This document shows, in pieces, positions 36,001-47,010 of a stretch of DNA of 64,000 bases. Location of the stretch: NCBI GenBank assembly GCA_964019165.1, contig OZ025276.1, positions 7,653,820 to 7,717,819 of the forward strand, written 5' to 3'. The notes under the pieces were generated by a model that was not told the DNA's origin, made no database searches, and worked only from the letters and a program-made list of their open reading frames with translations. This DNA is from Mastigias papua. Its lineage: Eukaryota; Cnidaria; Scyphozoa; Rhizostomeae; Mastigiidae. The position numbers and the translations under genes were made by a program. Every line of letters starts with the position of its first letter. The stretch's first letter is position 1.

Positions 36001-39000
36001 GGTTTATCCTTAGTCAGGGACGTAAGAAACATTTGGAGAGTGTAGGGGTGCATGGGCTGAGGGGCACTTGAGTCACACCCTGCAGTTTTAGAGCCACACC
36101 AAAGTTTGCCAAACTTGCTTCTTGTGCGTATTTATTTATTTCAAAGAGAGCCCAGATAGAATTATGAAGACTGTAAGAAAACATGATGTATTCTACACCA
36201 ATTGAAGACGAGAACTTCTGATTTCGAGTGTTTTCAAATGTGCAAACATTGGGAATACATTCCTTCAGTATCTCACATTCTTACTCTCTGATAGTAGCTA
36301 CCCCAAATGGACACGTAGCATTCGAGTTGCCGTTCAAAGATATTTTGACAATGATTACTTGTGGCACTTATGGGAAGAACATGTTGTCTTTCACATCAAT
36401 TCTCTCTTGGCATTGAGTTCCAATATACTGAAAGTTCTAATAGATATTTCAGTTGTTATCGTTTTAGCTTGTTATTTCCCACACATCAGTTTTCTCTTCT
36501 GCTGGTCATCTATCTACAAAGTACTGTAGATTACTTCTTATCGTCAGTTGCAATGGTAGTATCCTTGGGTTCTCTATCCTCTAACAGCACATCCTTCCAC
36601 CCTTTTATCAATGAAATTGCATTGGCTAGATTTATCAAATTATTTGCTGTTTATCAAGGATTTTTAATTCAGAATCTATTTTTGTAGTAAGCCTTGTAGG
36701 GTTTTATAGGAGAATACAAGATCGGCACCATCCAAATACATAATGTTTCTAGCAAAAGGCCTAAAGAGGATCCCTGAGGCACCTCCATTTGCTTATACTT
36801 TTGCTTGATGACCTTGTCCCATTAATCTTCCAGCACTTTTCAATTACTGAGATCAGTGCTCTGTACCGTGTAGTGGAAGAGCTCTTGGAGTAGCAATACA
36901 GAGTTCTTATTTTCAAACTTGTTCTACCTTTTTGTCATTAAGCAATTTCTTCTGATTTATAGGATCATTGGGAACCTAGTACATAATTCTATAAGCTCTT
37001 ATCATTGATGAAATAAAAAATTTTGAAAGCAAATTTAAAAAAGTAAATTAATTTGAGACATATTGATCTCATGGATAGGTATGAAATTCATTTGCGACTT
37101 AACAGCGTTGTTCCAAAGACATTCCTACTTTTTGTAATAAAAAGTCAATACACTTTCATAGGCCTAATCAAGTCGTAGTAAATTGATTATGTCTTAACTG
37201 GTTGGTTTGGATGTCGTCGTAAAAAATTGATTGAGTCTTAATTGTCTTGGATGTGTCGATGAACTGAAATGAAAGATCTATAAATGGCTATCTTTTTCTA
37301 ATTTATCTACCATGTGGGTCTTCGTGACTTTGATCCTCAAATTCATAATAAAGCTGCGTTTTCCATCTGATGTCCTAATCAAGTATTGTAAATTGTACAT
37401 GGGTGAGTGTCTGATTGACTATAGTACCCACTTGTTGTACAGATGATCGGTGGTTCAAGGCTTACCTCGCGCCATAGTTTAGATGCTCGCTCACTGTCCA
37501 CGCCACAGGAATTGGTTACCAGCTGTCAACACTTAGGAGGTAAAGGTAGCAAAGAAAGAAACTTGCCGCCCCACCGAATGATGTCAATAAACAAGGATAA
37601 TTGTCCTCTCTCCTCTCTAACAAGCACCCCTACCCCATACGTAAGGAACAGTACAAGAGACTAACGGATAAACGTAAATTGAGTTGGAACAGTTAACACA
37701 GACTATCTTATAGTTGCAAGAGAAATGTGATTAACCTTTTCATTTCATTGTCTCAATCAGTCCATTTTATAAAAGCTTGTAACCACTTTTTTATCCCAAA
37801 AAGACCATATTAGGCAGTCTAAAAGTTTTTTCCACTTTCCATGCAACCTTCAATTTCTGTGACACTTGAAGTTTCCTTTATGTATCTTTAATTTATTTAA
37901 CCACTATTGTCATGTTTCGCCTAATACTTTCCTATCATAGCAACTCTAGTTCTCTCAGCAGGAATTATTAAGGATATGATAAGGATAATTCCATCTATTT
38001 ATCCAAACAATATTGCAAACAGTTAATTTTCCTTTGTTAATTTTTCAGTAGGGCACCTGCTGTTTTCAGATCAGAGTTCTTTAGACAAACATTCATGTGT
38101 AATTTTAATTCAAAATAAAGCACTTCCCATAAAAAGAAGAAACAGCCATTCACTTATGTCAAAAGGAATACCTTCTTATAGTTTTGCCGCTCAACTATAG
38201 CCACTATTTGAATTAGGCACCTTTGATATTGCTATCCAAAAAGCCACCCACAAGCTAGATTCTAAACAATAACGCGCTGAGAGCTTAAATGTTATTCTTA
38301 GGTGAAGCAATCATGTTTCCTTTCATACATTGAAACAAATTTAAACAGAATTTAAACAAACAAATGATGCAATTTTTGTCTTAAGTAAAGTATAGACTAC
38401 ATAAATTTATCAGTTATCTCGAGCATTTTAAAAGCAGAATAGCCTTTGCTAATCGAAGCGACAGTGATGTATGCTTAAAGGTCCTGCTCTTTTGGTTTGC
38501 AAGAATAAGTAATTCTAGTATTCTCTACCGTTGTTTGGTCAGCGTCGTCTTTACAGTAGCACTACGCTGTCTTCACGTTGTTCTGGCTTCTATTAGCATT
38601 TAAAATTTGCTCCATAAGTCTATGATGCATATTCTCAATTCAACTTTAGTTTTATTTGCTAAAGAAATTCCGTATACTTAGTACAAAAAAGACGACTCTG
38701 TAGCTTATTGCTAAAGGAATCTTTCAGCCAAGAAGCACTCCATGTTTACTGCAATTTGGAGCAATTATGCAAAAGTAGAGCAGACAACATTTGAAAATGA
38801 AGGATTGCAAGATTAATGCTTTCTTGCGGATCTTTTATACCCTGAGATGTGTCAGCTGACCAAGCATTTAGGATTTTGGGTTAATCTTCCTCTTCTCAAA
38901 GTAACTTGATTCAGAAATTCTGCAAGAAGTTGCTTGATTTATTGTGCAGAGGAAAGAGAAGACTTTGAGATTTTCTAATGACTTTTTGCGTACTTTCAAT

Positions 39001-41403
39001 AATGTTTTCAGGCATTGATGGCCCTGTCAAGAAATGTAATCCAAGCAAATACTTGAAAAGCCTGCAGCAAGTGCCCTGAAGAGAAATGTCGATCTACATG
39101 GTCTACACTGCAAGGTTAATCATGAAATGGCTTCGGCCGAAAATGATGCAAAGCAGATTTAATCATTAAAGAAAACATTTGAGATTCACTTATCCAAAGT
39201 TTGAGTAATTCTCTTAAATCTCTTTGTTCTTTTTGTGTATCAACCTGCAAATCATCAATGCTAGGACAAGTGATGAATTTGTGCTCTGTTTAATGTGCAG
39301 TATGTAGCTTAGGGTGCTCCATTACTACCAATCTGCACTTTTGTCTTCTTTACTAGAGTCCCTTAAAGTATCACTCAGTTCTGTTCAGCATTAGGGTCTT
39401 TGTTTTAAAGAAATTATTGCAAATTTTTATATCACTTAAGTTAGACCTATCCTGGTTCATAGCAAACGTTGCCGTAGAAGTTGATAAAGCATGGACATTG
39501 GAGCTAGTTAAGGGAGAGGAACAATAAAGCAGCTCAAAAAATATTTGCTAGATAGAATGTTCAATTAATCCATTCATAAGCACAAATAGAAATCAGTTGT
39601 GCTTTAACAGCTGATAGTTCACCGTCTGCTTCAAAGATCCCTGCCCAAGCGGAATACTGTTCGTATACCTATCTATAGAACCCTTTTTTGATCCTAACTT
39701 TCGAATCCTAACTTTCGAATCAATATGCCAGAAATCTCTAAAGCCCCATAAGATTTAACCTTGCTGTTTTACCTATAATCGTTCTCGGTAAGGTGAGGCA
39801 AGTAACTCACAATAATGTGTTATTTGAAGCAACTTCAGTGAATCGACTGCTTGGGAAAACATTGGCTTTAACTTCTATATATTACACTCAATAGATCCTT
39901 GTGAACTAGCAATTTTTCTGAGCTTTATTAAAGCACAGCCTACCTTCATTCAACATGTTAGCTTTGAAGTCGTTTGATACACATCTATGATATATGATAT
40001 ATGATCACTGTTACATTAATGAAGTATTCATTGCCAGGCGTCATTGCTAAGAAACTTCGAGCAACCTGCATATTATTCTCTTCTCGTGGAACCTGGCAGA
40101 GAACGTGAAGTTCTGCTGCCAAATTCCATCACATTTTACTTCCAATAGCGAACAAAGCAAAACTTCCACTTGTCTCAACATAAAGAAATAGAAATTTAAA
40201 CGTTTGTTGCAAGATACTAAATCTCGCTCTGGACTCTAGAAGAAGCGACATCGCTAAGAGTTTTATCTTACCAAGTGACTGATGCAGGATCTAAACACTT
40301 TCAAGTAGGCTGTTTCCTCAAATAGTATTGCTCACATTTATATTGGTAAGCAAATTTTGAGTTAAGCGGAGAAGTATGGGCATAAAATTTTTAATAAATT
40401 TGCGTTTGTAAGTTTCCATTCTGGTGATATTTCTATAATAGGGACCATTTCATTTTTCATTTATATCAAAGCAATTTTTTATATTCAGATAGGACCTTCT
40501 TAGAACTTCACACAATTTGCTACCACTCATTTGCTAGCCATGAGATAAACTACTTTATGCAGTTTAGATGAGAAACCTTTATATAAGTTTCTACTAGTTC
40601 ATGAACAATGACATAAGCTTCTGAATATAAGCATTTGTTCTACACATAGTTGCAAAGAGAAAAAAACAGAACTTATACTTGATTACACGAAATCCATGAT
40701 GTTAATAGTGGAGCTACTATGCTTCGGCCAAGGCTACCATTCAAACGCTATGCCTCTTTTCCCTCTTAACACTTAAATTGAAGTAACACTATGTTTGGAA
40801 AAGTTCATTAACTTATTAAGCTATATTCTGTCAATTTGTAACTAGCTCTTGGCCACATAATGCGACTGACTTTGCAACACTATTACACCAATAAGCATCT
40901 TTGTACATTATGCTAGATTTAAGGCTACAACTGGCAATCACTTTACGGAAATAAAATCCCCGCAACAAAATGTAAGACCTATACTCCTCTGTTAAGCTCT
41001 ATCTTCTTTCTCATCCCTAACACACTTTTGACATTCGTTGCTATAACATAAACAGCAGTTTTAAAATTAAATACTATACTCGTGTCACTTTACCAATTAA
41101 AGCTATTACTTATTGTCTCATTTACTTTCTTCCTTACATACTTACTAATTACAAATTAAAAACTGGACAAAGTCAATGCTATCAACTTTTTATCTTCTTG
41201 CCTCAATGTTCAAATAAGCCTACCTTGATTCATGTGTATTTTCTTAAAATTCCTACTTTTTCTCAAACTATGAATGAAATGCTACATTAAACTTGTAAAA
41301 AGACATGCCTTATGATAGAAATTACGGACAATTTTCGATAGCAAACGAGCTTACCTCCCAGTGTGCAGATGAATGTCCAAACCAAAATGATAGACTTCAT
41401 CAT
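22932..41403 (-). CDS. Secreted Cys-rich/TSP1/VWA protein, gene B (complete, 9 exons)
   Basis: Minus-strand exons: 41355-41403, 32991-33143, 31202-31367, 30347-30576, 29698-29892, 28745-28937, 25805-25860, 24763-24920, 22932-23105. All junctions are GT-AG and in phase, giving 457 residues and a TAA. Order: signal peptide [17 protein letters not shown] (1-17); symmetric 51-residue segment that could be skipped; cysteine-rich module (68-197); TSP1 (205-262, [17 protein letters not shown] ... RTRSRSC ... CNDQPC); VWA (266-455). The VWA metal site is complete: DASSS (D277), GGTRTD (350-353) and ITDGNTN (D382). VWA domains bind protein partners through a divalent cation and TSP1 domains bind glycans or matrix, so an extracellular adhesion, matrix or defence role is inferred. 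Introns of 7-8 kb hold LINE, MITE and SINE-like insertions. Exons 1-4 lie in duplicated segment B, exons 5-9 in the unduplicated spacer. Exon 2 is the least certain. Confidence 0.85.
26230..27400 (-). pseudogene. LINE reverse-transcriptase remnant in gene B intron 6
   Basis: Reading down the minus strand, pieces in several frames give [16 protein letters not shown] (27300-27350), [19 protein letters not shown] with the catalytic Asp (26990-27055), [18 protein letters not shown] (26810-26885), a decayed MYGYD where YADD is expected, and [39 protein letters not shown] (26234-26460). This is the block order of a jockey/CR1-type LINE. Frameshifts and the lost YADD show it is dead. It lies between exons 6 and 7, in the same orientation as the gene. 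Confidence 0.82.
27581..27795. mobile_element. 215-bp MITE with TA target duplication
   Basis: Terminal inverted repeats CCTTAGGCCGTTTAATTTTT plus two further bases at both ends, flanked by TA on each side (27579-27580, 27796-27797). The interior is AT-rich with repeated ATTTAGCG words and no open frame. A TA duplication suggests the Tc1/mariner superfamily. It is in gene B intron 6, just upstream of the LINE remnant. Confidence 0.82.
28520..28685 (+). repeat. SINE-like interspersed repeat in gene B intron 6
   Basis: Same family as 10985-11175 and 37390-37575, in the opposite orientation: GCTACCAGGTACCCATTTAC, then AGACAGTGAGTGAGCGTC, then CAGTTCGAACCATCGG. GTTCGAACC resembles a tRNA B box. 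It ends some 60 bases before exon 6. Confidence 0.5.
29065..29221. repeat. ~17-bp minisatellite (GTTCGRYTCCAAAACG)
   Basis: About nine diverged tandem units of roughly 17 bp, for example GGTTCGACTCCAAAACG and AGTTCGGTTCCAAAACA. The plus-strand open frame over it is a by-product of the repeat. A single unit in opposite orientation (GGAACCGAAC) occurs near 29410. It lies in the intron between the TSP1 exon and the first VWA exon of gene B. Confidence 0.85.
29698..29892 (-). CDS. TSP1-domain exon of gene B
   Basis: A 195-nt phase 1-1 exon encoding one thrombospondin type 1 repeat. The W-x-x-W-S-x-C start ([11 protein letters not shown]), the arginine layer RTRSRSC and the closing CNDQPC are all present, with the six expected cysteines. 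The acceptor is TTTCACAG/AAAC and the donor AAAG/GTAAGAG. It lies just left of the (TA)n that bounds segment B, so this and the four downstream exons were not copied next to gene A within this window. Confidence 0.9.
29934..30021. repeat. (TA)n microsatellite at left edge of segment B
   Basis: Nearly pure (TA)n of about 88 bp inside the intron between the cysteine-rich module and the TSP1 exon of gene B. It marks the left breakpoint of the duplication. Confidence 0.95.
30725..30990 (+). repeat. Interspersed GCCTCAATT-hairpin repeat, segment B counterpart of 4535-4800
   Basis: Same words in the same order as the A copy, including GAGCCTCAATT...AAATTGAGGCT at about 30776-30813. Confidence 0.58.
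36735..36800 (-). pseudogene. LINE reverse-transcriptase remnant, segment B counterpart of 10560-10625
   Basis: Minus strand reads [11 protein letters not shown], the conserved reverse-transcriptase block preceding the catalytic pair. The surrounding sequence is decayed. Confidence 0.45.
37390..37575 (-). repeat. SINE-like interspersed repeat, copy in B
   Basis: Duplicate of 10985-11175, followed here by an extra ~475 bp absent from A. The 73-codon open frame on the plus strand is an accident of the repeat. Confidence 0.5.
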
Positions 41404-41458
41404 TTTCTTGCGAGATGAATCTTCCTTCTGTTTGCAGCCAATGAAAGACCAAATTCAT

Positions 41459-41493
41459 GAATGAGAGTTGAACGGGTTTTACGCGGCTTTATA
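41459..41493 (-). promoter_or_regulatory. Core promoter of gene B (TATA box and initiator)
   Basis: Minus-strand TATAAAG at 41487-41493 and initiator-like CTCATTC at 41459-41465, 31 bases apart, set the transcription start near 41462 and a short 5' leader before the ATG at 41401-41403. The same core is intact in gene A. Confidence 0.62.
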
Positions 41494-44302
41494 TGCAGGT
41501 CATAGGGCGATTGTTTACAGGAGAGCACGCAGAGAAAATCAATCATATCGCATGATAGAGAGGCTCGGGAAACAAATGCACGTTTGAAACCGTGAACATT
41601 CTTATTGTGATTATTCGTCGTCAAGGTACTTGATATGATGCTTTGGCTGGGCAGGTATGTTATCAACAGCGACTGTCACGGCTTGACTATGCAAGCTATA
41701 CAAGGGAAGAATCGTCATCAATGTCGACTTGAGTTCAATACGGAAAAACTGAGGGCGTACATCATACATGTGCGTCGGCTTATCTGTGTATTTTTCGAAA
41801 TGAGGAGAATTTCTCCAGGCAACATACAGTTTCCACTTTGGGCTCTGGGTAATACGAACTATGAGGATTCCTGTGAAATGTCAATTAAAAAATGAAACTA
41901 TAAATTATATTCACAAAGCTTGAGGGAAAATATGACTCTGGGAAGTTTTGAACCATATTTGTATAAGAATTTTCTTTTAAAGCTTTGAGAGATTATTCAG
42001 CTCTAAAATTATGACTACTAAGAATTTATGAACAAATGAATAGCTTAGGGTTCAATTAATCTACTTCTAGTTAAGCTTGAACTTTTTTACCTTTTACCTG
42101 ACATTTTTAACCGGTAACTTGCAAAGCATACAAATAAATTCTGCTGAAAAATAGGTACAGAACATGCATAAAAGAATTTAAATCGACTTATGATTTTCAT
42201 ACCTTTTCCCAAGAAGCAGCTTTCATATCATTCATGAGAGCTTTCATAAAGAGGAGAGCAAGAATAACAGAGGTCGGGACACATCGATTACTGATTTCTG
42301 TGTAATTATGTTCTATTTCTGGCCACATGTTTCGTTCTACCACAATGGTTCCAAAATTGGGGTCCGTGGTCCCTTGGGTCACTGCGATGGGTGTCAGGGG
42401 TTTGTCATGGCTCGTTCAACTTGCTAGTTTGGTTGCTTTACTAACATGTACCACTTTTGATATTTGCTTTCTGTGAAATTATAGCTATCAAAACATGCCT
42501 ATGTATCTTGATACATGAAGAACTCTATCAATAGAGTTCTTCATATATAAACTGCCTACCTATTATCTAATAAAGTATTTCATCTATACAGTATTATCGA
42601 ATTTAGTCCTTCAAATGCTATGATGATAACAAATTTAAGCATATGTACTCTTACAACTTCTACTTTATAAGTCAAATGCTCTTGCATTATGTCAGTTTTC
42701 CATTTTCGATATTTCAAACAGCTAGTAAATTGCTTACGCTTCTTGTAAGCAGATTAAGACTGCTCCTTGAAAATAGAGAATTCAATACCCTAACTGAACA
42801 CCTTTAAGAAGGGTTGGCTATTGGTTAAATAAAATAGCTCTGTTTTCAGATTCAAAGTGAGTTGTTGCAATTAGAGTCTAGGACCGATACCGTCGTCATT
42901 CATGTTGGTGTCGTTTATAACGGATCATTCTTTCTTGGTTTTGCTATACATGTTTGTTTACTTTATTTTCCAGGTTTTCTCTGCCATCCTCTGAACCTAT
43001 TATTTATTAGCTCAGTGCATTGCTTTTTTGAGTTAATCAACCTTTCTATCGTCGTGCTTTATGCCATTGATAACATTAAAACTCGCCACGAGTACACTGT
43101 TAAGAAATTAACTATGAAAATAATTATGTATGAAATTACCTAAGCTAGCATATGTCAGTAAGAAGACGCTTCATTAAAAATTGATATTGCAAATTTTGGG
43201 ATAGAAAGCTTGAGCTCATCGTAGAATCACCCACAAACAGCAAATATTATGGAATCAATGACTCCAGCATTTAATTAAGCAACATCACTCGCACTTGTAC
43301 TTTTCGGCTTAACACATAGCTGACTAAAAATTCAGCTCAGTTTAACAAGCACTATAGAAGTACCTACCAAATTGGAATATGAATGAATATCTAGGAATAT
43401 CATGACTTTCAGGAGAAAAGGAGAAATGCACTCACACTTAGGATGGCCATACGTTCTGCTTTTGCCAGGATAGTCCTGTTTTTGAGTCCCTATGGCCTTC
43501 AGTATATTACTGTAGTTCCACTGCTGTCTGATAAATGAACCTTCTAAGTATATTGTGCACATTGTATGTAAGTTTTCCGATCTTATTTCCTCATTAAAGA
43601 TATGTAATTCGGATTGAAACATAGTGTAGGCTGTATTTCAAAGCAGTTATATGTGCATTTAGATAGTATTGTGCAAGTATGTGATCGTTTCTTAGTGTGA
43701 GCAAAGAATAAATGTTACATGTTGGCCTTGTTGTAATAAAGTAATCTAGTGGTAGTATTGATTTCTATATGATGCTGAATTTTTTTTATAGACAGTTGTG
43801 GCAATTGCATAAAGTGCATTTCTACAATATGTCTCATTGTCATCACTTTTCACTCTGCCATTGAAAAGAAAGACTTCATTTTGGATCATTTTTCGGACAA
43901 CATACCAAAGCCATAGCCTTAATTTCTGGCCAATATTGGCCCATTTTCTTCACTTTTTTATCTGCAACGCCACTAGTCGCTCTAGAATGAACTTGCTAGC
44001 GTCGTAGTAATTCGAGAAGAAACGCTGGAAAAGGTGGGAAATTTCTAGCACGATTTGATTTTGTGTTCTGTGCTATATTACCCTTTAGTCGAATTTCTCA
44101 TTGTACATTATTGCACTAAAGGGTGTGGTTCCAAATATGGTATGGTCTGTAAAAGCTTATTGTCTGTTAAAGTTTCCCCATTCTGTAAACAAATAGCGAA
44201 GACAGTCTGCAGACGATCTTTTTTGCTCAAATCTGTCGATAGCTTTACTCTCCCTTAGACTAAGCTGTGCTTTTTATAAAGTAATCTGTTGAAACCTTTT
44301 TA
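41494..44302. other. Upstream flank of gene B, no gene recognised
   Basis: AT-rich DNA shared with segment A. Stop-free minus-strand frames at 42197-42382 and 43332-43622 have counterparts in A, but no recognisable family and no clear exon structure. Confidence 0.4.
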
Positions 44303-45175
44303 GGCCCCGTTTACACGATGCCGGTACGACGCCGGTTCGATTTGACACCGGTGTGGAATCTTTTGTTTTTTGACCACCCGTTTACACGAGTTCGGTACGA
44401 CGCCGGCATAAAAGGTGTGAAAACCCAGTTCGGTAGCCACACCGGTTCGATTTCATGCCGGCGTGGTAGCGGCATCGTGTAAACGGCCCAAACCGGCGTC
44501 ACACCGAAACGATTTCAGTTCGCTTTCATTTCGAGGGCAAAAGCAATGAAATCGAGGGTTATTTGCATAATCTTCTTTTGTTTTTCGTTTCTTTGTTCCC
44601 CCCTAGCAAAAAGCGCGCGAATTATTCTACGATTTTCAACATGGCTCTCAATCAAAGTCACATTCCAACCATTGCTGCACTCATACAAGTCAACATTGTA
44701 CTTATTTTGCAAACGATTGCACATTATAAAAGACGAACAAATGATTTATTGAATCTACTAGGTTCAGTTTCCGTGACAAGCTCTCAGAAATGGGCAAAGA
44801 AGATGAGAAAGAAACGCAAACCAAAGCGATTTTGGACTAGACCTGGGAGAATTGGTATATGGTGGCAGAATTTTCTAGACAATGTTGTCATATTGGAAGA
44901 ATGGATCGAAAATTTTAGATTATCGAAGGAAACTTTTATTGAACTTTGTGATGAACTGCGGATTTGCTTTCTCTGCTTGTTTTGACGCCTTTTTCCTAGC
45001 CTATGCGCAAGCGCAAAATAAAATTATTGTGTGATGTCATAACTATTGTCTTTCATAACCGAACCGATATCGCACCGGCATCGTGTAAACGGGACGCAAA
45101 ACATCACACACCGGCATGGTTTCACACCGGTGTCATATCAAGCCGGCGTCGTACCGGCATCGTGTAAACGGGGCC
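44303..45175. mobile_element. Non-autonomous PIF/Harbinger element, only in copy B
   Basis: Ends GGCCCCGTTTACACGATG and CATCGTGTAAACGGGGCC are perfect inverted repeats, followed inward by further CCGGTACGACGCCGG-type repeats. It is flanked by TTA on both sides (44300-44302, 45176-45178). Segment A has a single TTA (17292-17294) in otherwise matching flanks, which proves the 873-bp insertion. A 3-bp TWA duplication and GGCCC...TTTACAC ends are typical of PIF/Harbinger. It retains the start of a transposase frame but no catalytic domain. Confidence 0.92.
44563..44985 (+). pseudogene. Truncated Harbinger transposase (N-terminal part)
   Basis: The 140-codon frame ends in KKRKPKRFWTRPGR, then WWQNFLDN, EEWIENFRLSKETFIELCDEL. 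This matches the region just before the DDE domain of Harbinger/HARBI1-type nucleases (RxxRxxWVRPGR ... WRxNFRMSxxxFxxLCxxL). The frame stops at 985 and the DDE catalytic core is absent, so the element could move only with enzyme from elsewhere. Confidence 0.75.
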
Positions 45176-45889
45176 TTAATTGACCCTTTGTGGATAACAG
45201 GACAAATTGCAGCCAAATTTGACACAGATTGTTGAACTGGCGATTATCTGTTGTCTGCTGGGGAGTACCTTCTCGCTTAGCAAAGACAGAATATCTTCGA
45301 TTCTGAGAGAGAACATCAAACTGAACTGAGCAAATACTTTCATAGAGAATGAATCAATTTCTCTTTAGTTTGAATCGCGGGTAACACATCACCATGAAAC
45401 AAAAGTTTCACGCAAATATTAAAAGTCAATTTGATACTTACAAGTAATTCATGGCAAGCGGATCTTTTCCCCAAAACAACTAGAAGTACTCCTGTTTTTT
45501 CAGCTGGTTGATATTTAAGAGGAATCAAGAAAATCTAGGCAAATAGCATGAATACGGACACTTGAATTTAAAGAAATTCCATGATTACAGCCCTGAGTCT
45601 AGGCAAATAGGATTGCAATGAGATTTGTGTGTTCAATTGACAACATATATATTGTTGAATAGTATCAAGTAAATGCTTTGGAAATTTGATTGCACTCTGA
45701 TTTGCTATAATCCTTAAGGTAACCATTCTTTTGAAGGTTGAGTAATCTGAATCAATGCAAGCTAACATCATTTCTGCATATGGCCTGTATGAAACCAAAC
45801 AAGAAGTAAACAATAAAAGTTTCATTCCAGTTTGCTTAAATTTTGCTCACATCAAGTTCAAACAAGTATATCTTACTGAATTTTTTTCT

Positions 45890-46240
45890 TATAAGAAAAA
45901 CGTATATAAGAAACTGAAGCTCAAAAAGACCAAATCTTAAGAAAATATTAAGAAAATCGCGAGACTCAAGGTTGAAGGTTCATCTTTTCTACGTGCCAGA
46001 AATCGATATAAGCTCATTCTTTGCAAGCTCCTTAACAAAGATTGAAACTTTTCTTTGATAATCTTGAATACCAAGGATAAAACTTTTTTATAGCAAATAA
46101 TGGTATCCTGTTTTAGCCAGTTTATTCTAGTAGGATTTAAGAAAATCTTCAGAAAATCTCAACCTCAATTTTAGATAAAGTTGAGAAAATTGAGGCTTAG
46201 GCAGTAAACCAGTTTTCTTATTAAAAGAGAACCAGTGTAG
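45890..46240 (-). repeat. Interspersed GCCTCAATT-hairpin repeat, segment B counterpart of 18000-18370
   Basis: Nearly identical to the A copy over AAACTGGCTAAAAC, AAGATTATCAAAGA and the GCCTCAATTTTC hairpin. Confidence 0.58.
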
Positions 46241-46574
46241 TTCACAAAGGGATATGTATTGCGACGCCGACATTATACTCATCAACATTATTTACAGTTT
46301 GTGCTACATAGTTACAGAAGCTAAATTGATACCAATTATTTATAAAGTAATTTACAAAGATTATTACCAAGAATATTTAAATCTACATATCATAACGGGC
46401 AGGTAACAGACAGATTATACCATCGCAATAATTTGCACACATTGCAATTGCAAAATTTCCATGTAGGCTTTCCTTGCTTTTTGTAGTTTTGGATATTTTT
46501 CTGACTGCAATGATGATTTACGAGGAATGGCATTCAAATCGTTATTTAATATGCTTTATTTGGTCAAACTCAAA

Positions 46575-47010
46575 AATGTTAGCAATGCAACACTTATTCT
46601 TTCTCTTTTCTTCTTGTTTCAGCTTCTCCTACTTCAAGTAGCGTCACTACAGCGTATAGCTTATCTTTATTCTCCTCAGTCTCTTGAATCTTCTTCGATG
46701 TCATCCATTCACCTTGTGGGACTTACCAGTTCCATTATTTTTCTACCCACATACTTTTTCTCCCTTCTCTTAGCATGTCCATACCACTTCATGCTCCTCT
46801 CTCTAGCTTTTGTGGACATTTCCCTCACCCCCAACTTACCCCGTACTGTCTCGTTTCATACTTAGTCTCCCCCCCCCCCTCCAGCAATCTTTTGCCCCAT
46901 ATCAACTTTCTCGTCTCTGCTATAACCATCTTTTCCTCATGATCTTATTAGGAGCACTGTCTTGATTCCACACAGCATAGCTGATCGCACATTTACTTTA
47001 TATAAAGGTC
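46575..47010 (-). pseudogene. LINE remnant, segment B counterpart of 18690-19130
   Basis: Carries the same decayed KWYGHAKRR / KYVG segment on the minus strand (here MKWYGHAKRREKKYVGRKIMEL-like). A C10 run interrupts it near 46867. The antisense 112-codon frame at 46527-46865 is a shadow. Confidence 0.65.
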
